Shown one piece after another: positions 54,529-64,000 of a stretch of 64,000 nt of DNA (its first letter is position 1; every line of letters begins with the position of its first letter). The notes under the pieces are model-generated. The model made no database searches and had not been told where the DNA came from. It saw only the letters and a list, made by a program, of their open reading frames with translations. The DNA is from Chloranthus sessilifolius (Eukaryota; Streptophyta; Magnoliopsida; Chloranthales; Chloranthaceae): positions 145,531,317-145,595,316 of the forward strand of contig CM037584.1 in assembly GCA_021018995.1 (NCBI GenBank). The letters run 5' to 3'. The translations under genes and the position numbers were made by a program.

Positions 54529-57127
54529 TGTGACAGCCCGGATTTCGGCACCCCGAAACCCGTGCCATCAGCACGATCATCTTGACCGTGCCCCTCAACT
54601 ATGCACGGAACACTGGTATATCAAGCATAAAATAAAGAAGAACAACTTATGAATTTAAATCTACATAAAACACTTCTCAAGAGCGGTTCTACCCTCATGC
54701 CTCTGCATGAAGGAGAACGATCCAACCATCGATGATAATCATCATCATGGATGGTTCAAAAATACTCGATATCCATATACACAAGGTTTAATCAAAACCG
54801 CTTGACATACCAAGCCGTACATAATCTCCAACTAAAACTCCTCAAAGTGCATGCAGAGTCCTCTAGAAGAAGTCCTCAGAGGTGGCTCTAACTCCTCGCC
54901 GCCAGTGTCCGACTCACGGGATCGGCTCTCCTGCCGCGATTGCTAATAGTGGACTGCGGCGTATAGTCTATAGGGTGAGCTACATCCTAGCTCAATAGGA
55001 ACAACAACATTGAACATATAAATTATAACTCACATATATTCTATGATATGTCATGCATGATGCATCTATGCAGTTGTTGATGAAACAGTTAAAAAGCATT
55101 TCGTTTTACTGTTGATTTCTTATATTTTCATTTACTCATGAATAATGCTGAAAAGGCCTAAAGCAAAACTTAAACTTTCAACTTAAGTAATCCCCGAGCA
55201 ATATAGCATCGAGCCCCGATGAGATACCCTTCATCGTCATCTATATAGACAGTTTTTTAATGTATTCCCTGGGAATACCATATAGTACCCAAGCCCCTTT
55301 CCCCTGGGGATTGGTGGCGGGGTTTCACTTGTCTCAACCAACACCCCTGGGGTGTACTTACTATGTACGGATAAGCCTCCAGACCGCCTACGGTTTTACC
55401 AACGATCGGTCACACGGATATCCTGCCGTGTCAGTCGTGGATATCCCGCCACGTCGGTGGGGTAACCTATCAAACCTCAAATAACAAAAATATCGGTGCC
55501 TTACATATAGTTATTCAGCGTGTAAGTGTGCTATCTTATATCGCCTATCAAGCATGATTCAATCCTTGGATACATCCACAGGATGTGTCCATTTACTTAC
55601 ATCACACACGATGCTCTTTTCTCTTACCTCTTCATCCCCAGGGCTCATTAGTTACTCTTATGAATATCACACACACACTTTTCACAATTCTTTAAGCAGT
55701 AAAAATATTTGAATGGAAATTTATATCACTACATACATGCTCTTGTAAAATAAGGTACATGTTCAAGGTGTTCCCTACCTTAGGTCTCTATCGATTTAAT
55801 GCATCAAGGTCCCACTCGGCTCCTTGTGCCCACTTCCATACGTATCACCTATGATACCATTAAACACACTCGAAAAGTCACAAAAGATGTAATGAATAAG
55901 TCTCAAGACCCCCCTAGAGTCTTGAAGTAAGAATCAAAAGTCCACAAAGTTTACTACAGTCGATTAATCGAATTCCAAAATCGATTAATCGAATCTGATT
56001 CGATTAATCGATTTCCAAAATCGATTAATCGAAAGTAAATATCGATTAATCGAAACAATTTCGATTAATCGAAATTCTCGCAAAGTCCATTCTCGATTCG
56101 AGCGATGAGTTTTCATTCGATTAATCGAATCCAATTTTGATCAATCGAAATTCTTCTTTTCACAAAGCAAATTCACTGTTCGAACAGTCGAGTTTTCATT
56201 CGATTAATCGAATCCAATTTCGATTAATCGAAATCCTTCTTTTCGCAAAGTAGACCCACTGTTCGAACAGTTGAGTTTCACAAGTTGATTAATCGATTTC
56301 AAATCGATTAATCGAAAACCAAAAATCGATTAATCGAAATCCCATTTCGATTAGTCGATTTTTCCTCAAGTCATTTCCTTTAACCCCTGGGGTCCACTGG
56401 AGTTTCTCAGTCGATTAATCGATTCCCAAATCGATCAATCGAAATCCAAAGTCGATTAATCAAAATTCAATTCGATTAATGGAAATCGGGGTCCTCCGAC
56501 CCTTCAACTTCCTGGCCAATTTCGATTAATCGAAACCCAATTTCGATTAATCGAAATTGTCAGATTCAGCCCTTTTCGAATCTTTTTCCATACTTTTCTT
56601 CTATTTTTCTAAGCCATTATCCTATGATTTAACCCACATTTTACTGCAACTTAACCCCTATAATCTATGCATCTTATTTACAAAAATTTTACCTTGAATA
56701 GCTCTCAAGTTGATTTCAATTCTAGGGTTGGAAGGCTAGGGTTCCAGCTTTGGTTTCTAACGGATTCCTTGCGTCAAATCCGGCCTCTTTAATGCTTGAA
56801 TCCTTCTTCCAATCACCCACAATTACTCCTCTCTTACTCCTCTCTCTTTCTCTCTCTTCTTTACTTCTCTCAACCACCAAAACATGAAAGTTAGGGTTTT
56901 CAACCCTTTTTATCTTATCTCTTTTCTCGGTGTGGAGCACATACACACTCATCAGTGTATGCCACTCTACACACTCCTCTATCTCTCCACTCTTCTACCC
57001 TGGTTCACACATCACATTCGCTCATCTCACCATAAGTTTATCAATGAACTATCTCATGGTCAAACCTAAGACCAATCGGGCACGGATCCCGAGGTCCTCG
57101 TTTGACGTGCTTTTTCGGGTTATTACA
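54529..57127 (-). repeat. 5' LTR of the Tekay-like element
   Basis: 2.60 kb, same ends as the 3' LTR. Its palindrome array (55955-56575) is better kept than that of the 3' LTR. The two LTRs are identical over long stretches but differ by clusters of short insertions and deletions. Confidence 0.93.
55955..56575 (-). repeat. U3 array of the palindrome TCGATTAATCGA (5' LTR)
   Basis: About fifteen perfect copies of the 12-bp palindrome and several near copies, with short AT-rich spacers. It is colinear with 45612-46205, where some of the same sites read TCGATTAATCAA. Confidence 0.9.
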
Positions 57128-57728
57128 CATTCGGTTGCGACAAATTTTATCGAGACGTTGAGTTTAATTTACCAATAGGATTTAAGCCACCGAAATTTAC
57201 CAAATATAATGGCACCGAAAATCCGAATCATTACTTGGCTCTCTTCTCATATGAGATAATCAAGGACTTCTCATTCATTATTTCAAACGCTTGTTAGAAG
57301 GAGAAGCTTTAGATTGGTTTGCGAGACTCCTACTTTATAAGATAGAAACTTTTGATGAATTAGTCGATCAATTCCTAGACCAGTACAAACATTTGATCCA
57401 AGAGACAATTAGTCTCAGTGACCTAATGGTAGCCATGCAAGGACCTGATGAAGAATTTACCGACTTCATCGCTAGATGGAGGAAACTCACTGCCAGGACC
57501 GGCACTTCAATGAAAGAGAAGGACTCGGTTGATATTATTGTCGACAACACTAGAGAACCGTTAAAGAGCATGCTCGTCATAAGTGATTGTCCCGACTTCA
57601 CTGCACTCCACTCTCGGGCATCCCGACTAGTGCGGCACATTAAAGGCAGAGATCTCATGTTATCCATAGTCACGTCAAAAATAGTCCCTTCCAACAAACC
57701 AAAATTGAAAAATAATAAAAAGCCTTAG
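57128..57728 (+). pseudogene. Tat gag, capsid part, resuming after the nested element
   Basis: After the second CATTC, translation gives GFKPPKFTKYNGTENPNHYL (57180-57240). Next come LEGEALDWFARLLLYKIETF, ELVDQFLDQYKH, LSDLMVAMQGPDEEFTDFIA and RWRKLTARTG (57291-57510), the retrotransposon gag signature of Tat elements. Then comes DFTALHSRASRLVRHIKGRD. A TAG stop lies at 57726. The frame on the two sides of the nested element is compatible when the duplication is counted once. Confidence 0.82.
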
Positions 57729-59394
57729 GAACCAAGCATGTTAACTTCGTCGTCAACCAAGGACAAAACTCTGGTAACGAAAACTTCTAATTGCGAAATT
57801 TTAGACAGAGTTAACACCAACAATGGTATACCAACCAAAATCAAGGTGCTAGTCAGCAGAGATACGTGAACCAAAACCAAGACCATAATCAAAGTCAAGG
57901 CCAATACCAGAATAGGAACCAGTACCCTAACACCTATCTGAATCAAAACACGACACAGGGTCAACTGGCCCATGTGTCAAATTATAATAACGTACCCCCA
58001 CTGCAGAACTTCAACCTAGTCAGAAGCCCTTACCAACCAAGGCGGGATCACTATCCCCCTTTACCGGATATGATCCCCAATATTTTCTATTTTCTAAACA
58101 CTCAGAATCTCCTCCAATTCCCATAAAAAAACCTCACCCATGGCTTGCAAATCTAGACTATAGGAAATATTATGCCTTCCATCGATATATGGGGTAGAAC
58201 CTAGAGGACTGTTGGGTCCTTAGGGATGTGATCTATGATATGAACGATCGAAATCAAATTGATTGGGAAGTGCTTAGAAATCCCAACCAAAATAATAACC
58301 AACCCCAACAAAATTTAGGGATCATAAACAACCCCATGCCCAATCACAACCAAGGGACGCTGGCCCAGGTCACTACCGTGAACCTCCCTAGTCAACCTTC
58401 CTTCCAGCCCTCTACTTTAATCACTTGCATCCAACCCTCTACCACTTTCTTCGTGCCAGCGAGAGTTCCTTCCTCACCCCTACATCCCTCAGCCCTGATC
58501 ACTCGCATCGCTCCGCCGAGCCTGCCTCCATATCTAAAATTCACTCAGATACGAGTCCATTCCTTTAGGGCTAGGAGACCATTCCTCTATAGTCACCCAC
58601 CGAAACCTTCAACCCCTCCTAATCTTGAACCAACACCCTTATCACTCCCTTCGTCAGATTCTGAACCCGAGTATGGAGATCACGTTCTCCAAACTGTAGC
58701 CCAAATTACCGCATGGGTGGAAAGTGTCACCTGTAAGACCCCAAGCCGAGAGAGTGAAATAAAGACTGAGTGTTTATTGAACATAGGAGAAAGTGAGTGA
58801 GAAAAACACCCTAACCTGTGCGAGACACTGGTCTCTGCTTTCATAGAAGAGGAGGATTACACGCAATATCTCCAACCTTGGAACGGTGTTGTGAAGGCAC
58901 ACGCTCCGATCTCTAATTTCACTCGCTTCACAAACGCATCAATGTCGAGTCATTTCAGGTTTGGCCAACAACCGACTTGCCCGATTCTCAAATCAGGAAT
59001 CAATTACCCACCTCCTCCTTTCCCTCAGAGTAAAAATTTCATGAGTGCACGACCACCAGAAGGAAATGTGAGAGAAAGAGAAGTTAACTTACCTCCCCCG
59101 CCTCATATCATCCCTCCACCAATCCCTGTACCCCAACCACTCTAACCACCTGCACCCAAGGCTCACCGGCTAGGAAAAGAAGTGACACTCAAGCCAGGAC
59201 AAGAATATGACCTTCTGCAACACCTCTAGAAGATCTCAGCCTAGATATTCATACAAGAACTCATTAAGAAATTTCCTGATCATCACCGGTTGTTGATAAG
59301 GACACTCGAAGACACACAAGTGGATGAGGACACGACCCTAGATGAGCTTCATCAAATCACTTTGGTCATGGCGTAACCTCCGACATTCACTTTT
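57729..59394 (+). pseudogene. N/Q/P-rich linker between Tat gag and protease
   Basis: Low-complexity coding remains: repeats of NQNQD, GQYQNRNQYP and NNNQPQQN (57850-58330), then proline-rich segments (58380-59145) and LGKEVTLKPGQEYDLLQHL (59170-59225). The last part corresponds to the ISILDLL-type segment before Tat protease. Stops and frame changes are frequent. No CCHC zinc knuckle could be found. Confidence 0.6.
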
Positions 59395-59800
59395 ACAGAT
59401 GCAGACATGCCTGAAGAGTCACTTCGCGAAAGTGCGGCCCCCATATATCTCACGATCATAATTAGAGGATTCTCTGTACCCCATGCATTTGTTGATACGA
59501 GAGCGGGACTCAATATTTGCCCTCTCACAACGTTAAAGACTCTCGAATACACATGGATCGCGTCGTTTCGTGAAAGGAACTATTAAACTCTAGGTTTGCC
59601 TTGGACCTGTGACAAAAGGTGTTACTTTTCATGTTTTCGATTCTGCTAGTACGTACAATCTTATCTTAGGAAGGAAATGGTTAAAGTCGATGAAGGCTGT
59701 CACGTCCACATATCACCAATGCGTCAAATTCCCATATGAGGACTCTATCGTCCGTATATACGCCGATGCACCCCTCCAGGAAATGGATACTGATTATGCG
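59395..59800 (+). pseudogene. Protease, Tat-like element
   Basis: FTFTDADMPEESLRESAAPI opens the region. The active site reads HAFVDTRAGLNICPLTTLKT (59480-59540), where Tat proteases usually have D(N/G)G(S)(A/S)LN, so an arginine replaces glycine. After a stop near 59585 the next frame continues TFHVFDSASTYNLILGRKWL (59630-59680), the conserved ILGRxWL end. Active-site change and frame break make it nonfunctional. Confidence 0.72.
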
Positions 59801-60658
59801 GCAAGCATCCTGACAGCCCATGATTCTGTATTAAACACAGGTCACATTCAAAAGACCCAAACCCCAGGAGAGGCAACCGTCATGAGAATCTCTCCCCCTG
59901 ACTGTCTTAATTCTTCTCCAATGCGTCAACAAAACTTAGTGAGGAGAGAGGTCGGTATAGACCTTGCCAAACATTATGACATTAACCCCACCGCGATGAA
60001 AGGGTGGGATCTTATGTACCAACTTGGATACGTTCCCCACATTAGACTCGGTAAGAATAAGCAAGGTCGCATAGGACCTGTCATCCCAACGAAAATATGC
60101 AAACACATAGGGTTAGGTTATCAATCGGACGGCCCACAAGCCGACTTATGCCCTACCTCACCGAAATGGTCTCTAAATGACCACTTTGTCTATGGGACAA
60201 CTGAGAAAGCGAATGTATTGAGGCTGAAGGAAGTGCCATTCACCAAATCCCAAGAAATAAAAATTGAATGGATGGCCAAAGCATTCAACGATTTGACAAG
60301 TCTCAACGACAATATTGATGAATCGCTCGAAGGAGTCAAGCCCATGTTTGACACCAAGGAGTTTACAGAAGAGAGGAGAGAAGAACCTCAAGAACTCGAC
60401 TCCCGAGTAGAAAATTGGGAATCCACCGAAAACAAAGATTTTCACATAGCAGCGTTGCAAGATGACGAAAAGCACATGCGCTCAACATGGAGAGAGGATG
60501 ACACCTCGCAAGAGAATCTTAACCCGTATAGCATCAGCCTTGGCCTCGGCCTAGGAGGGTGGGAATGCCCATGGGATTCCACTTGTATCATTTGCCCTTA
60601 CCAGCCCCACTATAGGGCATGTACTAGTATATTAGAACACTTCACCAATTGGACCTGA
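59801..60658 (+). pseudogene. Tat polyprotein segment with G-patch-like domain and Cys-rich repeat
   Basis: Part of a long open frame (59609-60658). At 59996-60130 MKGWDLMYQLGYVPHIRLGK is followed by GRIGPV and GLGYQ, matching the glycine pattern of a G-patch, an RNA-binding or helicase-activating motif known from some gypsy elements. A charged segment follows, then GGWECPWDSTCIICPYQPHY with RACTSIL (60557-60655). The stop is TGA after NWT. No function is known for the Cys-rich part. Confidence 0.65.
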
Positions 60659-61459
60659 CATTCTACAATGGAGGAATCAAACCACTCTGACCCCGCGACG
60701 ACAGAAACTGGCAATGACATACCAACTCAGCTACATGCACAAGAAGCAGAAAATTCTGATAGTTATCCGATTGATCCAGAAGGAAACACTCACATTGCCC
60801 TCATAGAGTTTGAAGAGGAACTTGAACTAGACACTTCTACATCCCCCGATTCGTCGTAGCTCCCAATATTTTGGAAGTCTCTTGAAGAAGAATGGCAACC
60901 TCCCTCGAGTGATGACGAAGACTGCTGGATAGATCTCCCTGCGCTCGAGTTAGCGAAGCGAGTTAATTTAGGACTTTAAGCATTATCATATCAAGAAAGT
61001 GAGTTTGATACCATCTTTGACTCTAACTTAGAAGGATGGGAATGCCCTTGGGAATCCCCCTGCATTCTTCACCATTATCAACCACGCTGCCGAGCATGCG
61101 CTCTCATCCTAACATATCATGAAGATCAAGGAAAAGAACTTGCTACCCCTGAGGATCCTTTGGAAGATCCCCCTCAGAGGGAAGAAAAACCATATTACGA
61201 CTCAGAAGCAGATAGTTCGATCGGCTATGAGCTCCAAAGTTTCTTCGATAAAGAGGCCATTAACGTGATAGAGGAAATCCGAACATCGGTGCCACCATCT
61301 CCTGCGTCACTCATTCAAAAGGTCTCATTAGCTGAGGACTCCAAAAAAAAACATGCCAAATTTACAACAAGTCTGCATTTCTCAAAGATTCGCCCGAACG
61401 GCTCCAGCAGCCATCTCGCTCCCTCAACTAGAGGAAGCAATTCTCTCGGCGCCCCTTGA
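60659..61459 (+). pseudogene. Tat polyprotein acidic linker with second Cys-rich repeat
   Basis: Same reading frame as the preceding segment, with stops at 60857 and about 60980. It is rich in Glu, Asp and Ser. At 61031-61130 it repeats the Cys-rich module: EGWECPWESPCILHHYQPRC and RACALIL. It ends SRGSNSLGAP-type at 61459. Confidence 0.55.
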
Positions 61460-61679
61460 GGTGACCGACCATGTACCATATTTATTATCAAAATTAAAAA
61501 ATAGAAAAAATAGAAAGCCCTAAAAATTTGGAAATATAAAATCCAAAAAAATTAGAAAAACCTATAAAAGAAAGGGAACTCTTCATCCAGAGCCAAATTT
61601 GTGTCCGACAAGGAGCCTTTTCTCCTAAGATTTCTATCCCATTCCCCGCACGAGGACGTAAAGTATCCCGGCTAAGCCA
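61460..61679 (+). other. A-rich non-coding gap before Tat RT
   Basis: A-rich stretch (61480-61570: AAAATTAAAAAATAG repeats) with stops in all frames, between the acidic linker and the RT lead-in. It may be a small insertion or an eroded linker. No other feature is seen. Confidence 0.45.
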
Positions 61680-62930
61680 ATGATCATACTAGACGAGATA
61701 CTTCATGACTTTGAGAGAAGGATCAGTAGTCTTGACCTTCACCTTACCAAAGATCTCTCAGTCATAGACTGTGCCGATGAAAGGTTACCTTTCACAAATT
61801 CAAATCCCCACTGTAGCAATTTTACAGTATATAAACTTATCGAGGGCAAAGAAAGGACACCAGATGCTAAGGAGGCACCAGACTTCCAACGGATTATCAG
61901 GCGTTTCGATAAGCAAACCCAAGCTCTCACGGAACCCACAAAAGAACTTAACTTTGGTACTGAAGAGAAACCCAAGAAGCTACTAATTAGCGCAATGCTC
62001 AACTCCAAGGAACGCTAACAAATTACACAAGTCCTGCGAGAACACCTCGATTCCTTCGCATGGTCCTACGAGGGCATGCCCAGTTTAGACCCAAGTTTAG
62101 TAGAACATTGCCCCATCTTAGAACTTGACGCAAAGCCTGTTAAGCAGAAACTCCATAAGATACACCCATAAACTACCCTTCAAGTTAAAGAGAAAGTCGA
62201 CAAGTTACATAAAGCTAAATTTATCCGAGTCGTTCTTTACCCTAAGTGAGTCGCCAACATAGTACCTGCCACCAAGAAAGGCGACTGAGTACAGGTTTGC
62301 TCCGAAACCTCAACCAGGCATGCCCAAAAGATGATTTCCTACTCCCACACATTGACACTCTAGTTGATAGTACCGCTGGACATGAGATGCTATCCTTTAT
62401 GGATGGTTTTTCTGGATATAATCAGATCAAATTGGTAGAATCTGACCAAGAGAATACTTCCTTCACCACACCATGGAGGACTTACTGTTACGTCGTCATG
62501 CCTTTTGGGCTCAAGAATGCAGGAGCTACGTATCAACACGCCATGATGGCTATCTTTCACGGCATGATGCATAAGTGTGTAGAAGTCTACGTCGATGACA
62601 TATTAGTGAAGTCCCAAATATGAGTAGGACATGTGGAAGCGCTTAGACTAGTTTTACAAAGAACTAAGAAATATCAGTTAAAAATGAACCCAAAGAAATG
62701 TGTCTTCGGGGTCACTTTCAAAAAATTACTTGGTTTCATAGTTAGCAAGCGAGGGATCGAAGTTGACCCTACAAAAGTCAGAGCCATCTTCGAGATGCCA
62801 CCTCCAGATAATATCAAAGAATTACAAAGCCTGATAGGAAGATTGCAATTCATCAGAAGATTTATTTTCCAGCACTCGGACAGATGCGATACTTTCTACA
62901 GACTACTTAAAGGAGGAGCTGAGTACAAAT
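61680..62930 (+). pseudogene. Reverse transcriptase, Tat-like element
   Basis: Lead-in TEPTKELNFGTEEKPKKLLI and LREHLDSFAWSYEGMPSLDP (61935-62090). After a frameshift near 62290 come NQACPKDDFLLPHIDTLVDS, MLSFMDGFSGYNQIKL and VMPFGLKNAGATYQHAM. The catalytic YVDDILVKSQ (YVDD at 62588-62599) has both aspartates. Then KMNPKKCVFGVTFKKLLGF and VSKRGIEVDPTKVRAI. Stops at about 62168 (TAA), 62246, 62287 (TGA) and 62622 (TGA). Confidence 0.87.
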
Positions 62931-63405
62931 GGGATGACCAGTGTCAGCAAGCCTTTGACAACATCAAGAAGTACCTCCTTAACCTGCCAATACTATGGCC
63001 ACCTGTCCTCGGAAGACCCCTAATCCTATACCTCTCAGCGAACGACAAAGTCATGGGAGTAATTCTGAGATAATATGAAGAAGACGACAAGAGAGAGAAG
63101 GCTATCTACTATCTCAGTAGGATGATGGTCAAATACGAACGAAAATATACTTCAATGGAGAAGACTTTCCTCACATTAGTGTAGGCCTCTACCAAATCAC
63201 GAAAATACTTCGGAGCATATAAAATACTAGTACTAGCCTGAATGGACCCTCTGAAGTATGTATTCGAGAAGCCCGCAACATCAGGAAAGATCGCCCGCTG
63301 GCATATGCTCTTGTAAGAATTTGATATCACTTACATCACACAGAAATTGATCAAAGGGAAAGCAATCGCTGATTATCTCGCAAACCTCCCACTCCCGAAT
63401 GATGA
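62931..63405 (+). pseudogene. RNase H domain (gypsy type), Tat-like element
   Basis: YKWDDQCQQAFDNIKKYL leads into GRPLILYLSANDKVMGVILR, IYYLSRMMVKYERKYTSMEK and the ITYITQKLIKGKAIADYLAN end. The first acidic residue, usually LYLSVSD or similar, reads LYLSAND. Stops at 63071 (TAA), 63182 (TAG), 63239 (TGA) and 63314 (TAG) fall where Gln or Trp codons would be expected. Confidence 0.78.
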
Positions 63406-63870
63406 ACCCATACACACGGATTTTCTTGATGAAGACCTATTCACGATTCATAACGAAGAGCTCGACAAGACCTCATGGACCCTTTATTTCGACAGTGCTC
63501 TAAATAAAAAAGGAAGAGGCATCGGGATAGTCCTCCTAAGCCCAGAAGGAGCTATCATACCTAAATATTTTTAATTAGATTTTTCTGTCACTAATAATGT
63601 CACAGAATGTGAAGCCTTTATAGCTGGACTACGAGCGGCAGTTCAATTAGGTGTTAAACAGTTAAAAACCCTCGACGATTCTAAACTAGTAATCTCACAA
63701 CTCATAGGAGAATGAAAAACTAAGGAAAGGAGACTAATGGCATACCTAAAAACCGCTCAGTATTTAGTAAAGAAATTTGAATGAATCTTTTTTACGCACA
63801 TCCCTAGATTAGAAAATGAGCTTGCAGATTCCTTAGCCACGCTAGCCTCGGTCATCCAAATACCCATAAG
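63406..63870 (+). pseudogene. Second (archaeal-type) RNase H, Tat lineage marker
   Basis: WTLYFDSALNKKGRGIGIVL and LSPEGA (63478-63560) give the first acidic strand. NNVTECEAFIAGLRAAVQLG (63594-63650) supplies the glutamate, LKTLDDSKLVISQLIGE the aspartate, and HIPRLENELADSLATLASVI (63800-63855) the last acidic residue. This duplicated RNase H is specific to Tat elements. TAA/TGA stops occur at 63572, 63713 and 63782. Confidence 0.85.
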
Positions 63871-64000
63871 ATAAAATACCAAAACCTTCTTTATCGAAAA
63901 GCTGTCAGTGTCCGCTCATGAGGTAGCATGGACTGTCAAGAGAGAATTACCCGTCCTCCCTACAAGTACAGGACAGAAAGAAGCAATCACCCCAGGAAAG
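63871..64000 (+). pseudogene. Linker toward Tat integrase, cut by window end
   Basis: In-frame residues FFIEKLSVSAHEVAWTVKRE follow the RNase H after a TAA near 63872. Integrase would begin beyond 64000. Confidence 0.5.

Larger units (their letters stand above)
44175..57127 (-). mobile_element. Tekay/Del-like chromovirus (Ty3/gypsy) with an extra ORF, complete ends
   Basis: About 12.95 kb on the minus strand. From high to low: 5' LTR (54529-57127), initiator-Met primer site (54515-54526), gag, protease, RT, RNase H, integrase with a chromodomain-like end, an internal palindrome array with TATA, an extra ORF (48455-47269), a polypurine tract and the 3' LTR (44175-46762). The chromodomain-like end and primer type fit Tekay/Del chromoviruses. 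Frames are broken at many places, so it is not expected to be autonomous. Confidence 0.9.
38643..64000 (+). mobile_element. Tat-like Ty3/gypsy retrotransposon, 5' part (3' end outside window)
   Basis: Plus-strand element: 5' LTR 38643-41088, primer site 41092, leader (split by solo LTR B3), gag (split by the Tekay-like element), N/Q/P-rich linker, protease, G-patch, Cys-rich repeats, RT, RNase H and a second archaeal-type RNase H. The second RNase H is the hallmark of the Tat lineage (Ogre/Retand relatives). Integrase and 3' LTR would follow past 64000. The upstream flank is GGAAG (38638-38642), so a matching GGAAG is expected after the 3' LTR. Confidence 0.85.

Noticed and set aside
1..64000. 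tRNA, rRNA or other RNA genes
   Set aside because: No cloverleaf or rRNA-like sequence was recognised; the tRNA-like words are primer binding sites only.

Overview
This is plant nuclear DNA made almost entirely of large, decayed, nested Ty3/gypsy LTR retrotransposons. No intact host gene is present. Plant origin is shown by Athila-type polyproteins with a tRNA-Asp primer site, a Tat-type polyprotein with two RNase H domains, a chromodomain (Tekay/Del-like) element with an initiator-Met primer site, and plant mobile domain (PMD) gene remains. The species cannot be told from the sequence.

Layout. 1-2457: T-rich leader and a broken PMD gene (+). 2458-38172: two adjacent Athila-like elements, both on the minus strand (copy 1, 2458-19664; copy 2, 19665-38172), fused through one chimeric LTR (junction at 19661-19664). 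38173-38642: a fragment of another PMD/DUF7745-like reading frame. 38643 to the window end: a Tat-like element (+) with its 5' LTR (38643-41088), gag, protease, G-patch, RT, RNase H and second RNase H; its integrase and 3' LTR lie outside. A complete but mutated Tekay-like element (44175-57127, minus) sits inside the Tat gag, flanked by the duplicated target CATTC. Three solo LTRs of one further family ('family B': 15219-17891 +, 21146-23673 -, 41328-43727 +) sit in Athila copy 1 gag, in the chimeric Athila LTR and in the Tat leader. Each has a perfect 5-bp target duplication.

The most interesting pattern concerns control DNA and an extra gene. Each of the four LTR families carries its own array of a short palindromic or inverted motif in U3, upstream of a TATA-like box: CTCGACAGGTT in Athila, TCGCGAG in family B, TCGATTAATCGA in Tekay, GCGCGCAAT in Tat. 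In the Athila and Tekay elements the same family-specific array occurs again inside the element, directly upstream of an extra sense-strand ORF after pol. In the Tekay element the internal array is followed at once by a TATATATA box. The extra ORFs of the two lineages share a recognisable core. This suggests an internal promoter driving an accessory gene carried by two distant gypsy lineages.

All polyproteins carry stops, frameshifts or deletions. Athila copy 1 lacks the integrase core and copy 2 lacks part of RT, so none of these copies looks autonomous. Coordinates of domains inside decayed regions are approximate.
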